Below are positions 8,759 through 17,229 of a stretch of DNA of 64,000 nt, piece after piece. The first letter of the stretch is position 1; each line of letters opens with the position of its first letter. Where the stretch lies: assembly GCA_019639075.1 (NCBI GenBank), contig JAHBSO010000006.1, positions 1-64,000 on the forward strand, read 5' to 3'. A model generated the notes under the pieces. It was given only the letters and a program-made list of their open reading frames with translations. It had not been told where the DNA came from and searched no databases. This stretch comes from Actinomycetota bacterium (GTDB lineage: Bacteria > Actinomycetota > Acidimicrobiia > Acidimicrobiales > Iamiaceae). A program made the position numbers and the translations under genes.

Positions 8759-8772
8759 CATCGGTAGCGATG
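8759..8772. promoter_or_regulatory. dyad between LysR gene and its divergent target
   Basis: CATCGGTAGCGATG is an inverted repeat with 5-bp arms and a 4-bp centre in the short divergent gap. It is a candidate LysR binding site. If translation of the oxidoreductase began at ATG 8770, the dyad would overlap the start codon, which is one reason for preferring GTG 8791. Confidence 0.35.
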
Positions 8773-8790
8773 CCACCGTACGTTCCCGTC

Positions 8791-9813
8791 GTGAAGGTGA
8801 TCGAGATCGCCGACTACGGGTCGGCCGACAACCTGGTGGTCGCCGAGCGCGAGGTCCCGCAGCCCTCACCGGGCGAGGTGCGGGTCCGGGTGGCGTTCGG
8901 CGGGTTGCGCTGGGGCGACATCATGCAGCGCAACGGCTTCCCGACCCGGGCCCGGCCGACGCCGTTCGTGGCCGGGCAGGAGGCGTCGGGGATCGTCGAC
9001 CAGGTCGGGGACGACGTCACCGGGGTCGCGGTCGGCGACCGGGTGGTCGTCCTGACCTTCGGCGGCGCGTGGGCCGAGTACGTGGTCGTCCCCGAGGCAC
9101 AGGTGCTGCCGGTCCCCGACGGTGTCGGCCTGGACGTGGTGCTCGCCTACCCGGTCAACCTGCTCACCGCGTACTACGTGGTCCAGGTGTGGGGCCGCGT
9201 CCAGCCCGGCGAACGGGTGCTGCTCCACGCCGCGGCCGGCGGGGTCGGGCTCCTCGCGCTGCAGATCATGAAGCGACGCATCGACGACGTCACCGTGGTC
9301 GCGGTCGTCAGCTCGCAGGAGAAGGCCGATCTCGTGCGGGCGAACGGGGCCGACGTCGTCGTCGATCGCACGACGACCGACTACGTCGAGGAGATCGAGC
9401 GGACCCTCGGCCCGAAGGCGTCGGGGTTCATGACCGGCGGCGAGCGCGGCGGTGGCGTCGACGTGTCGCTCAACGGCGTGTCGGGTCCCACGCTCACCAC
9501 CGATCCCCGGGTGATCCGCAAGCGTGGGCGATGGGTGATCTACGGGTGGGCCGCGGGACGGGGTCGCCTCGACACGAGCACGTTCGGCTACGACGGCATC
9601 ACGGTGATGCCGTTCTCCAGCATCGCCTGGATGGGGACGCCCGAGCACCAGGCCGGCATCGAGTTCGTGCGCGAGTGGCTGGAGTCCGAGGAGCTCGTCG
9701 TGCCGACCGTCCTCCCGCTCGAGGAGGTGCGCGAGGCTGAGCGGGCACTGGAGGCCGGAGCCACGATCGGCAAGGTCGTGCTCCGGGTCGCCGACCTCGG
9801 ACAAGGAGCCTGA
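8791..9813 (+). CDS. zinc-independent NADPH:quinone oxidoreductase (MDR family)
   Basis: A 340-residue medium-chain reductase. The N-terminal GroES-like part includes VAFGGLRWGDIMQRNG and FVAGQEASGIVDQVGDDV. The Rossmann motif is LLHAAAGGVGLLALQI at about residues 150-165. The structural and catalytic zinc ligands of alcohol dehydrogenases are absent, as in QOR/zeta-crystallin proteins. Start GTG 8791 gives MKVIEIADYG, which matches family N termini; ATG 8770 is the alternative. It is followed four bases later by the cyclase gene with a good AAGGAG site, so the two are co-transcribed, probably under the divergent LysR regulator. Confidence 0.85.
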   Translation: MKVIEIADYGSADNLVVAEREVPQPSPGEVRVRVAFGGLRWGDIMQRNGFPTRARPTPFVAGQEASGIVDQVGDDVTGVAVGDRVVVLTFGGAWAEYVVVPEAQVLPVPDGVGLDVVLAYPVNLLTAYYVVQVWGRVQPGERVLLHAAAGGVGLLALQIMKRRIDDVTVVAVVSSQEKADLVRANGADVVVDRTTTDYVEEIERTLGPKASGFMTGGERGGGVDVSLNGVSGPTLTTDPRVIRKRGRWVIYGWAAGRGRLDTSTFGYDGITVMPFSSIAWMGTPEHQAGIEFVREWLESEELVVPTVLPLEEVREAERALEAGATIGKVVLRVADLGQGA

Positions 9814-9816
9814 TCG

Positions 9817-10608
9817 ATGCGCCTGGTCGACCTCACCCGCACGCTCGACGCCACCGACTACGACCGGCTGCCCGATCCCGTGCGGCCGTCGGCGAGCATC
9901 ATCACGCCGAAGATCGAGCACTATGAACCGGCCGGCAAGGGCGCCGACGTGATGTGCGCCATCTTCGGGTGCGAGCGGCACGACCTGCCCGACGGGGAGG
10001 GCTGGGGCGAGGAGCGCATCGCCATGAACTCCCACATCGGCACCCACGTCGACGCGCCACTGCACTACGGCTCCACCTGCGAGGGCGAGCCCGCCCGCAC
10101 GATCGAGCAGATCGGGCTCGACGAGCTGTTCTGCGACGGCCTGGTGCTCGACGTGCGGGACATGGCGACGCCGGGGGAGGGCATCTCCGTGGAGGCGCTC
10201 GACGCGGCGATCGAGGCCAACGGCGGCGAGCTCACCCCGGGGTGCGCGGTGATGATCCGCACCGGCATGGAGGTCTACGGCCTCACGGACCTCGCCAACT
10301 ACGCCTACCCGGGCATGACCCGCGCCGGCACGCTCCACCTCGCCGAGCTGGGGGCCAAGGTGCTCGGCACCGACGCGATGGGGTGGGACCGGCCCTTCTT
10401 CGTCATGCGCCAGGACTTCCAGGAGACCGGCGACCCGGCCACGATCTGGGACGGGCACTTCGCCGGCCGCGACCGCGAGGTGTTCATCGTCCAGCAGCTC
10501 ACCAACCTCGCAGCGTTGCCGCCCCACGGCTTCCAGGTCGGGTTCTTCCCGATCAAGCTCGCCCACTGCAGCGCGGCCCCGGCCCGCGTGGTGGCCTTCC
10601 TCCCGTAG
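9817..10608 (+). CDS. cyclase family protein (kynurenine formamidase-like)
   Basis: A 263-residue metal-dependent hydrolase of the cyclase/KynB superfamily. The signature MNSHIGTHVDAPLHYG (about residues 69-84) supplies the HxGTHxDxPxH metal ligands. The family hydrolyses or forms cyclic amides and lactones, including N-formylkynurenine and isatin. AAGGAG at 9803-9808 precedes the ATG at a good distance. It shares a transcript with the oxidoreductase upstream. The length is near that of isatin-hydrolase-like members, but the substrate is not readable. A 7-bp-stem hairpin follows the stop. Confidence 0.85.
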   Translation: MRLVDLTRTLDATDYDRLPDPVRPSASIITPKIEHYEPAGKGADVMCAIFGCERHDLPDGEGWGEERIAMNSHIGTHVDAPLHYGSTCEGEPARTIEQIGLDELFCDGLVLDVRDMATPGEGISVEALDAAIEANGGELTPGCAVMIRTGMEVYGLTDLANYAYPGMTRAGTLHLAELGAKVLGTDAMGWDRPFFVMRQDFQETGDPATIWDGHFAGRDREVFIVQQLTNLAALPPHGFQVGFFPIKLAHCSAAPARVVAFLP

Positions 10609-10624
10609 GGCGTCCCGACCGGAT

Positions 10625-10642
10625 CTCCGGAAGAATCCGGAG
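10625..10642. terminator. hairpin after the cyclase gene
   Basis: CTCCGGA - AGAA - TCCGGAG forms a perfect 7-bp stem with a 4-base loop, 16 bases past the cyclase stop. There is no U tract, as is common for actinobacterial terminators. It directly precedes the ECF-type promoter. Confidence 0.5.
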
Positions 10643-10647
10643 CAGCG

Positions 10648-10673
10648 TGTCGATCCGGTCGATCCCGTTCGTC
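10648..10673 (+). promoter_or_regulatory. ECF42-type promoter (TGTCGA, 16 nt, CGTC)
   Basis: TGTCGA at 10648-10653 and CGTC at 10670-10673 are separated by exactly 16 bases. This matches the promoter pattern I recall for ECF42 sigma factors, which control DGPF/YCII genes. It lies about 60 bases before the YCII start, and the cognate-type sigma gene is next in the operon, suggesting autoregulation. Confidence 0.6.
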
Positions 10674-10680
10674 GTGGTGG

Positions 10681-10700
10681 TGTCGACCGAGCGGTCGACA
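10681..10700. promoter_or_regulatory. TGTCGACC dyad upstream of YCII gene
   Basis: TGTCGACC - GAGC - GGTCGACA is a perfect inverted repeat with 8-bp arms, just downstream of the ECF-type promoter and within the expected 5' leader. It contains a second TGTCGA on each strand. It could be an operator, a leader hairpin or a second sigma site. Confidence 0.4.
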
Positions 10701-10735
10701 GGTCGCACGACCGCATCCCCGAGGAGGAAACCCCC

Positions 10736-11092
10736 ATGGCGCAGTACCTGATCTCCGTCTGGCACGACGACGACTACAGCGACGAGATGGACTTCGACGA
10801 CCCGGATCTGCAGCGGCGGCACGGCCAGGTCCTCGCCCTCAACGAGGAGATGGAGAAGGCCGGGGCCTGGGTCTTCGGCGGCGGTCTCCAGCCGACGTCG
10901 TCGGCCACCGTCGTGAAGGCGAGCGGGGGCGACGTGTCGATGACCGACGGCCCCTATGCCGAGACGAAGGAGCAGATGGGCGGCTTCTGGGTGATCGAGG
11001 CCCCCGACTTCGACGCGGCGCTCGAATGGGCGGGCAAGGCCGCCGTGGCCTGCGAGGAGACCCTCGAGCTCCGGCCGTTCCAGGGCGAGTGA
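10736..11092 (+). CDS. YCII/DGPF-domain protein
   Basis: A 118-residue ferredoxin-like alpha-beta protein. The sequence opens AQYLISVWHDDD and contains SMTDGPYAETKEQMGGFWVI, the DGPFAETKEQLGGF-type signature of the DGPF subgroup. Biochemical function is unknown; such proteins are typically encoded beside ECF42 or related sigma factors. A strong GAGGAGG site precedes the ATG. The sigma gene starts 13 bases after its stop, and a TGTCGA-N16-CGTC promoter lies upstream, so this is very likely the sigma factor's own target operon. Confidence 0.85.
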   Translation: MAQYLISVWHDDDYSDEMDFDDPDLQRRHGQVLALNEEMEKAGAWVFGGGLQPTSSATVVKASGGDVSMTDGPYAETKEQMGGFWVIEAPDFDAALEWAGKAAVACEETLELRPFQGE

Positions 11093-11105
11093 CCGCCTCG
11101 GGGAG

Positions 11106-12377
11106 GTGAGCGACCTCGACGCGGTCTTCCGGCGGGAGTCCGGCCGCTGCCTCGCGACCCTGATCCGCGTCCTCGGCGACGTCGACCTCGCCGAGGACGC
11201 GGTGGCCGAGGCGTTCACGATCGCGGCCGAGCGGTGGCCCGTCGACGGTGCGCCGTCGAACCCTGGCGCCTGGATCGTGACGACCGCCCGCAACCGGGCG
11301 ATCGACCGGATCCGACGGGAGTCCACGCGGACCGAGCGCCACCTCGCGGCCCACCACCTCCGCGGCACCGATGCCATGACCTCCGACGAGTCGCCCGACC
11401 GCCGCGACCTCGACGCCTTCGTCGACGTGGTCGCCGACGACCAGCTCCGACTGATGTTCCTGTGCTGCCACCCGGCGATCGCCGTCGACGCCCAGGTGGC
11501 GCTCACCCTCCGCCTGCTCGGAGGGCTCGAGACGCCCGAGATCGCTCGGGCGTTCCTGGTGCCCGAGGCGACGATGGCGCAGCGCATCGTGCGGGCGAAG
11601 CGCAAGCTGCGCGACAACCACGCCTCCTACCGGGTGCCCCGGGCGGCCGAGCTGCCCGACCGCCTCGACGCGGTGCTGGCCGCCATCTCGTTGACCTTCA
11701 CCGAGGGTCACACCGCGACGTCGGGTGCGGAGCTGGTGCGGGTCGACCTCTCCGCGGAGGCGATCCGTCTCGGCCGGGTGCTCGTCGACCTCATGCCGGA
11801 CGAGCCCGAGGCGGTCGGTCTGCTGGCCCTCATGCTGCTGACCGATGCCAGGCGCCCGGCCCGCACGGCGACCGACGGTTCGATGATCCGGCTGTCGGAC
11901 CAGGACCGCACCCTCTGGGACCGGGCGGTCATCGTCGAGGGCCACGACCTCGTGCGGGCCTGCCTGCGCCGCGACCGACCGGGACCGTTCCAGCTCCAGG
12001 CCGCGATCGCCGCCGTGCACGCCGACGCCCCGACCGCCGAGGCGACCGACTGGTCGCAGATCGTCGCGCTCTACGACCAGCTGTCCACCGTCCGGCCCGA
12101 CGCCGTCGTGGCGCTCAACCGGGCCGTGGCCGTCGCCGAGCTGCAAGGTCCCGCCGCCGGGTTGGTGGCGCTCGACGCGCTCGGCGACGGCCCGGAGGCG
12201 GACTCGCTCGACGGGTTCCAGCCCTTCCACGCCACCCGCGCCGACCTCCTGGCCCGGGCGGGTCGAGGTCCCGAGGCCCGCTCCGCCTACGACCGGGCGA
12301 TCGAGCTCACGACCAACTCCGCCGAGCGGGCCTTCCTCGAGGAGCGCCGAACCGCTACGGCACCCAGGCCGAGATGA
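11106..12377 (+). CDS. ECF-type RNA polymerase sigma factor with C-terminal extension (ECF42-like)
   Basis: A 423-residue protein. Region sigma2 spans about residues 5-75 (GDVDLAEDAVAEAFTIAAER, WIVTTARNRAIDRIRR) and sigma4 about 115-175 (LRLLGGLETPEIARAFLVP, TMAQRIVRAKRKLR). The remaining roughly 240 residues are a TPR-like helical extension with the ECF42 hallmark QLQAAIAAVHADAPTAEATD. In that group the extension is needed for activity instead of an anti-sigma factor. GTG 11106 lies in GGGAGGTGAG, directly after the YCII gene. Its last 23 bases overlap the convergent beta-helix gene. Confidence 0.88.
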   Translation: MSDLDAVFRRESGRCLATLIRVLGDVDLAEDAVAEAFTIAAERWPVDGAPSNPGAWIVTTARNRAIDRIRRESTRTERHLAAHHLRGTDAMTSDESPDRRDLDAFVDVVADDQLRLMFLCCHPAIAVDAQVALTLRLLGGLETPEIARAFLVPEATMAQRIVRAKRKLRDNHASYRVPRAAELPDRLDAVLAAISLTFTEGHTATSGAELVRVDLSAEAIRLGRVLVDLMPDEPEAVGLLALMLLTDARRPARTATDGSMIRLSDQDRTLWDRAVIVEGHDLVRACLRRDRPGPFQLQAAIAAVHADAPTAEATDWSQIVALYDQLSTVRPDAVVALNRAVAVAELQGPAAGLVALDALGDGPEADSLDGFQPFHATRADLLARAGRGPEARSAYDRAIELTTNSAERAFLEERRTATAPRPR

Positions 12378-13713
12378 CGAAGAGGAACGGGTTGATCGTC
12401 GGCTGCGTGCCCGGACCGAGGGTGGCCACCGGAGCGCCGTTCAGCCGGTTGCCGCTGAACGCGGTGCCGGTGTGGCCGTGCACCCAGCCGTAGGCCTGCA
12501 CGCCGGCCGGGCCCTCGACCTGGTTGTCGGTGATCGTGGTGCCGGCGACCGGCTGAGCCAGCACCTGCGTGCGGTGCTTGGTGCCGACGAGGATGCCGCG
12601 CGCCGCGGGGTCCTCGGTGTGGATGTCGTTGCCGGTCACGGTCGTGCCGTCGTCCTCGACCCGGATGGCGTTGTCGACGGCCACGAGCGTGTTGCCGGTG
12701 ATCGTGTTGTCCTTCGCCACGTCGAGGTGCACGGCCTGCAGCGCGCCGGACAGGTAGGTGGGGTCCGAGCAGTCCATGAAGTACTGGTTCTCGGCCATGC
12801 GCGACCCGACCCAGATCCCGTTGCGCTCGTCGACGATGTCGTTGTCCTCGATCACGTTGTCGTTCGCGCCGTAGTTCCGCTGCCACCACCCGCTGGGGTC
12901 GTCGTGGACGTACTCGCCGCAGTTCTTGTAGAGGAAGATGCCGCCGGCGGAGTTGCCGTGGATGCTGTTGCGCACGATCCGGTTGCCCGACGAGCCGTCG
13001 ACGGCGATGCCCTCCCGGCCGGTGCGGAGCGTCAGCACCGTGGTGCCGCCGATCGTCTCGGGGTAGCCGGCCGGATCGACGGTGGCATAGCCGTTGTCGT
13101 GGATGTCGTTGTCGGCGACGACGGAGTTGCGGGAGCTGGCCTCCAGGTAGATGCCGACGCTGCCGGCACCGGCGATCTCGTTGTGCTGGATGGTCACCCC
13201 GGTGACGAACGCGTTGACGAAGATGCCGCTGCCGCGGGAGTTGCTGAGGTGGTTGTTCTCGAGCGTGATGTCGCCGATGTCGTCGAGGTACTCCGAGCCG
13301 GGCACGAGGGACTGGAAGCCGTCACGGCTGACCCGGATCGTGTTGGTGAAGCCCTCGATGAAGCAGTTGCGGACGACTACGCCGGTGAGGTCCTGCCCGA
13401 CGGGGACGTGGACGTGCACGCCCCGGGGTCGGGTGCCGGTGCCGTCGACGATCTTGGCGCCGCGGCAGTCGAGCGTGGTGTTCGACGCGACGATCTCGAT
13501 CCCGCGGGTGTACGTGCAGGCCGGGTCGAGGTGGGCGTCGGCGTCGATGACGATCAACTGATCGGCGCGCTCGCACCCGACGAGGGTCGACGTCTCCGAC
13601 GGCGTGCCGACCGGTCCTCCGGCCGGCAGGCGCGGATCGCACGCCGCTGCTGCCACGATCAAGATCCCCACCAGCGCGATCACCCGCGCCCGTCGTGCCC
13701 GCGTCGTGCCCAT
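12355..13713 (-). CDS. secreted right-handed beta-helix (PbH1) lipoprotein
   Basis: A 452-residue protein. Residues 1-25 are a signal peptide ending in VAAAAC, consistent with lipid attachment. The rest is a ladder of short repeats of the type NxIxGN (ITLENNHLSNS, VTIQHNEIAGA, NRIVRNSIHGN, DNVIEDNDIVDE, NTITGNTLVAV), typical of pectate-lyase-like parallel beta helices. Such proteins bind or cleave polysaccharides, but I see no conserved lyase active site. A GGGGGGAAG ribosome site precedes the ATG. The 3' end overlaps the convergent sigma factor gene by 23 bp. Confidence 0.8.
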   Translation of the reverse strand: MGTTRARRARVIALVGILIVAAAACDPRLPAGGPVGTPSETSTLVGCERADQLIVIDADAHLDPACTYTRGIEIVASNTTLDCRGAKIVDGTGTRPRGVHVHVPVGQDLTGVVVRNCFIEGFTNTIRVSRDGFQSLVPGSEYLDDIGDITLENNHLSNSRGSGIFVNAFVTGVTIQHNEIAGAGSVGIYLEASSRNSVVADNDIHDNGYATVDPAGYPETIGGTTVLTLRTGREGIAVDGSSGNRIVRNSIHGNSAGGIFLYKNCGEYVHDDPSGWWQRNYGANDNVIEDNDIVDERNGIWVGSRMAENQYFMDCSDPTYLSGALQAVHLDVAKDNTITGNTLVAVDNAIRVEDDGTTVTGNDIHTEDPAARGILVGTKHRTQVLAQPVAGTTITDNQVEGPAGVQAYGWVHGHTGTAFSGNRLNGAPVATLGPGTQPTINPFLFVISAWVP

Positions 13714-13764
13714 CCGACTTCCCCCCCGGTCGTCCCATCGGGCGCGACGCTACCGGCGCGGCCC

Positions 13765-14391
13765 TCAGCGCGGCGAGCGGGTGAGGCACCAGACCGGCGG
13801 TACGCCGCGGACCTCGATCGTGCGGGTCACCTCGAAGCCGTGGCGCCCGTACCAGGAGAGGTTCGACTCCTTCTGGGTCTCCAGGTAGGCGGGCAGGCCG
13901 TCGTCGTCGGCCCGGTCGAGCCCGGGACCGATCAGCCGGCCACCCAGCCCCCGACCCTGCCAGGTGGGGTCGACGGTGAGCAGGCCGAGGTACCAGTGCG
14001 GCTCCGCGGGATGGTGCTTCTCGACCTGGGCGAGGAGCCGCATCCCGGCGGCCCGGTGGACGACCCGCAGGGCGCCGAGCGCGCTCCTCGCCGCGATCGC
14101 CGCGTCGCGGGCGGTCCCTCGGGGCATCGTGCCCGGAGCGCTCCAGCCGGCGATGCCGACCACGCCGTCGGACGAGTCGGCGACCCAGCAGTCGCCGTGG
14201 GCGACCAGATCGTCGACCACGCCGGCCAGGAGGCGGGGGAGGATCCGGTGGGCGTGGAGCCGGTCCCGCGTGAAGTGGTCGAACATCGGGTCGATGGTGA
14301 AGGCCCGGGCCGCGGTGGCCGTGGCCACCTTCCGGTCCGAGCGGACGAGCCTCCGCACCGCGGCCCCGTCGGACCCTTCTCCTGACCGCAT
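13765..14391 (-). CDS. GNAT family N-acetyltransferase
   Basis: A 208-residue acyltransferase. The acetyl-CoA pyrophosphate loop is LLTVDPTWQGRGLGGRLI (motif A, Q/RxxGxG/A) at about residues 137-154. Motif B follows with LETQKESNLSWYGRHGFEV. The N-terminal part (TATAARAFTIDPMFDHFTRD) fits the subfamily that acts on small amines or is linked to resistance. The acceptor is unknown. It is divergent from a TetR gene, with 62 bases between the chosen starts, so control by that regulator is possible. Confidence 0.82.
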   Translation of the reverse strand: MRSGEGSDGAAVRRLVRSDRKVATATAARAFTIDPMFDHFTRDRLHAHRILPRLLAGVVDDLVAHGDCWVADSSDGVVGIAGWSAPGTMPRGTARDAAIAARSALGALRVVHRAAGMRLLAQVEKHHPAEPHWYLGLLTVDPTWQGRGLGGRLIGPGLDRADDDGLPAYLETQKESNLSWYGRHGFEVTRTIEVRGVPPVWCLTRSPR

Positions 14392-14422
14392 CGGTCGGAG
14401 CGTACGCCAGCCCCCGCGCTCG

Positions 14423-14452
14423 CTGACAATCCACTTCGAGAATGTGTATCGT
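14423..14452 (+). promoter_or_regulatory. candidate sigma70-type promoter of the TetR gene
   Basis: CTGACA at 14423-14428 and TATCGT at 14447-14452 are 18 bases apart. Transcription would begin near 14459, almost at the GTG codon at 14460, so the regulator may be translated from a leaderless or very short-leader mRNA. Confidence 0.35.
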
Positions 14453-14453
14453 C

Positions 14454-15134
14454 ATGTCCGTGAGGCGACACGGATGGGGCGGTGAGCTCCCCGAGAGCGA
14501 CGACGAGGCCCGCCGCCGGCTCGTCGACGCCGCCCGGGCCATCGTCCGTGCGACCGAGGCCGCGCCGACGGTGGCCGAGGTCGCCGACGCGCTGTCGGTC
14601 TCGCGGGCGACCGTCTACCGGTACTTCCCGAGCGCCGAGTCGCTCCTGCTCGCCGCGGTGTCCGACGGGCTGTCGTCGTTCCTCGACGACATCACCGGGC
14701 GCCTGTCGGCCATCGACGACGCGGCGGAGGTCGTCGTGGAGGGGATCGCGTTCACGGCCGAGGAGATCGAGCGCCGGGTCGAGGTCGCGCTCGTGCTCGA
14801 GAGCGGTCGGGGCGCGGGTCGCAAGGAGATGACCTCGGAGGCGGCGATCGAGCTCGGCCGGGAGATCCTCACGGCCACCGGGGTCGACTGGGCCGCCCAC
14901 GGCTACCGGTCCGCGGAGGACCTCGACGAGCTCGTGGTCTTCATGTTGCGGAACCTCCAGATGCTGGTCCTCGACCGTTCCGAGCCGTCGCTGGCCGGGC
15001 CCGAGGTGCGCGCCTACCTGCGTCGGTGGGTCGGCCCGGCAGTCGATGTCCACCCGTCGACGTCGAGCGACGCCGGCCGTCGAACCCGTCACCGCCCACG
15101 ATCACGTTCACCCGAGCGAGGAGCCCACCGATGA
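14454..15134 (+). CDS. TetR-family regulator of the adjacent Rieske/SDR cluster
   Basis: A 226-residue regulator. The helix-turn-helix is at about residues 30-60 (APTVAEVADALSVSRATVYRYFPS); a variable ligand domain follows. Start choice is uncertain: ATG 14442, ATG 14454 or GTG 14460, the last giving MRRHGWGGELPE, which resembles family N termini and coincides with the likely transcript start. The stop overlaps the next ATG as ATGA, so regulator and Rieske oxygenase are translationally coupled and probably belong to one inducible catabolic operon. The C-terminal tail (RRTRHRPRSRSPER) is unusually basic. Confidence 0.85.
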   Translation: MSVRRHGWGGELPESDDEARRRLVDAARAIVRATEAAPTVAEVADALSVSRATVYRYFPSAESLLLAAVSDGLSSFLDDITGRLSAIDDAAEVVVEGIAFTAEEIERRVEVALVLESGRGAGRKEMTSEAAIELGREILTATGVDWAAHGYRSAEDLDELVVFMLRNLQMLVLDRSEPSLAGPEVRAYLRRWVGPAVDVHPSTSSDAGRRTRHRPRSRSPERGAHR

Positions 15135-16288
15135 CCACCCAGGCCGACGACGCGATCGACGCGACCGTGCCCGCACCCGTCCGCGAGCTCACGGCGCGGG
15201 TCCACGCCGCCGTGCTCGCCGGCCAGGGCCACCTCGAGCCCTCGACGCTGACGATCCCGAACGCCAACTACACCGACCCCGGGATCGCGGCCCGTGAGCT
15301 CGAGACCAGCTTCGCCCAGCCGTTGGTGGTCGGCCCGTCGTCGATGGTGAAGGAGCCCGGCGACTACGTGGCCCTGACCCTGGTCGACGTGCCGGTGATC
15401 GTCGTGCGGGGCGACGACGGGCGGGCGCGGGTCCTCGTCAACGCCTGCCGCCACCGCGGTGCGCAGGTGGCCGAGGGCGAGGGGTGCGCCCGGCGGTTCA
15501 CCTGCCCGTACCACGCGTGGTCCTACGACAACGGTGGCGCGCTCGCCGGCATGCCCGGACGCGAAGGCTTCTCGGACCAGGATCAGGCCACGCTCGGGCT
15601 GGTGGAGCTGCCCAGCGGGGAGCGCGCCGGCTTCCTGTGGGCGATGCGCGATCCGAACGGCGTCCTCGACCTCGACGCCCACCTGGGTCCGCTGGAGGCC
15701 GAGCTCGAGTCCTGGGGCTTCCACTACGACCTGGGCGCCGTGATGGAGCTCGAGCTGGGATCGAACTGGAAGTGCGCGCTGGAGGCGTTCCAGGAGACGT
15801 ACCACTTCCCGTACGTGCACCGTGACTCGATCGTCGGTCAGGGCACCATCAGCAACATCTCGACCCTCGACCGGTTCGGTCGCCACCACCGCCTCGGGGT
15901 CCCGCTGGCGAGCATCGGCACCGACCCCGAGCCGCCACCGGGCGAGCACGTGTCGTGCATCTACTACTTCTACCCGTGCACCGTGCTGGCGACGTCGCCG
16001 ATCGGTGGTGAGCTCCTGCAGTTCTGGCCGGGCCCGACGCCGGGCTCCAGCAGGGTCAGGCACTCGGTCCTCGCTCGCGAACGGCTCGACGAACCGGGGG
16101 TTCGGGAGTTCTACGACGACTACGCCCCGTTGATCCAGGCCGTGGTCCGCGACGAGGACGGGGTCGTGCTCGAGTCGTCGGGCATCGGCCTGGCCACCGG
16201 GACCAGCGATGCGATCCTCGGCCGCAACGAGGCCGGCTGCCAGGCCGCCCACCGCCAGATCCTCGCCGACATCGGCCAGGAGATCTGA
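15131..16288 (+). CDS. Rieske-type aromatic-ring-hydroxylating oxygenase, large subunit
   Basis: A 385-residue oxygenase. The Rieske [2Fe-2S] ligands are in NACRHRGAQVAEG and RRFTCPYHAWSYD (CxH and CxxH, about residues 104-130). The mononuclear iron site is FQETYHFPYVH, with two His in HxxxxH spacing. The ligand set is complete. GAGGAG precedes the ATG, which overlaps the TetR stop. No reductase or beta subunit is adjacent, so it may work as an alpha-only oxygenase with electron proteins from elsewhere. The SDR and SnoaL-like genes downstream suggest a steroid-, terpenoid- or aromatic-type substrate, which is inference. Confidence 0.88.
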   Translation: MTTQADDAIDATVPAPVRELTARVHAAVLAGQGHLEPSTLTIPNANYTDPGIAARELETSFAQPLVVGPSSMVKEPGDYVALTLVDVPVIVVRGDDGRARVLVNACRHRGAQVAEGEGCARRFTCPYHAWSYDNGGALAGMPGREGFSDQDQATLGLVELPSGERAGFLWAMRDPNGVLDLDAHLGPLEAELESWGFHYDLGAVMELELGSNWKCALEAFQETYHFPYVHRDSIVGQGTISNISTLDRFGRHHRLGVPLASIGTDPEPPPGEHVSCIYYFYPCTVLATSPIGGELLQFWPGPTPGSSRVRHSVLARERLDEPGVREFYDDYAPLIQAVVRDEDGVVLESSGIGLATGTSDAILGRNEAGCQAAHRQILADIGQEI

Positions 16289-16292
16289 CGTC

Positions 16293-16311
16293 GGTCCCAT
16301 CGGTCGGGACC
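16293..16311. terminator. hairpin after the Rieske oxygenase gene
   Basis: GGTCCC and GGGACC form a perfect 6-bp stem around a 7-base loop, starting 5 bases past the stop. It may end the TetR-Rieske transcript, making the SDR-SnoaL pair a separate unit. Confidence 0.4.
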
Positions 16312-16389
16312 CCTGACGTCGCACCCCGGCGGCCGGCTCGGCGCTGCGGTACAACCGCGGGCAGGAGCATCGTCACGGGAGGACCCACC

Positions 16390-17229
16390 TTGACCATCGA
16401 CCTGACCGGGCGTGTCGCCGTCGTCACCGGCGGGGCCGCCGGCATCGGCGCCGCGATGGCGGACGTGCTTGCCGCCGCGGGTACCGCGGTGGCGATCCTC
16501 GACATCGCCGGCGACGCCGCGGCGGCCACCGCCGACGCCATCGCCGAACGACACGGGGTGGCCACCACCGCCGTGCGGGTCGACGTCGGCGACGCCGACA
16601 GCATCGTGGCGGCCGCCGACCACGTGGCCTCGACCCTCGGCGGCTGCGACGTGCTCTGCGCGAACGTCGGCGTCCAGCAGTTCGGCGCCGTCGACCGGTT
16701 GACCGACGACGACTGGCGGTTCGTCCTCGACGTCAACGTGCTGGGCACGATCCGCACGGTGCGGGCGTTCCTGCCGCTGATCCGGCAGCGGGCCGGCTTC
16801 CGGCGCATCGTCCTCACCTCCTCGCTCAGCGTGCTGGCGCCCGCGGTGCGGATGGCGGCGTACCAGACCAGCAAGTTCGCGGTGCTCGGCTTCGGCGAGA
16901 CCCTGCGCTACGAGCTGGCGGACGTGGGCATCGGCGTGAGCGTCATGTTCCCGGGCGGGATGATCACCACTCACCTCCAGTCGAGCGCCGAGTCGAGACC
17001 GGCCGAGCTGGGGGAGACCGGGGCGCAGGACGACGACCTCACCGAGATGCTGACCCATCGCCCGAGCGCTGCCGCCGAGGTCGTGGACCCGGCGCACGCC
17101 GTCCGCAATCTGCTGGCCGACCTCGAGGCCGACCACCCGTTCATCGTGACCCATGGAGAGATCGGCCACGACTACGCCGAACGCCACGGGTGGATCGTCG
17201 ACGCCATCGACCGAGGAGGGCGACCATGA
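16390..17229 (+). CDS. short-chain dehydrogenase/reductase
   Basis: A 279-residue NAD(P)-dependent SDR. The cofactor loop TGGAAGIG lies at about residues 14-21, NVGVQ provides the central N-A-G-like motif, SSLS carries the catalytic Ser, and YQTSK the Tyr and Lys. The start is TTG at 16390, supported by GGGAGGA seven bases upstream. Its stop overlaps the next gene's ATG (ATGA). It probably oxidises the diol or alcohol formed by the preceding oxygenase; this role is inferred from position only. Confidence 0.87.
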   Translation: MTIDLTGRVAVVTGGAAGIGAAMADVLAAAGTAVAILDIAGDAAAATADAIAERHGVATTAVRVDVGDADSIVAAADHVASTLGGCDVLCANVGVQQFGAVDRLTDDDWRFVLDVNVLGTIRTVRAFLPLIRQRAGFRRIVLTSSLSVLAPAVRMAAYQTSKFAVLGFGETLRYELADVGIGVSVMFPGGMITTHLQSSAESRPAELGETGAQDDDLTEMLTHRPSAAAEVVDPAHAVRNLLADLEADHPFIVTHGEIGHDYAERHGWIVDAIDRGGRP

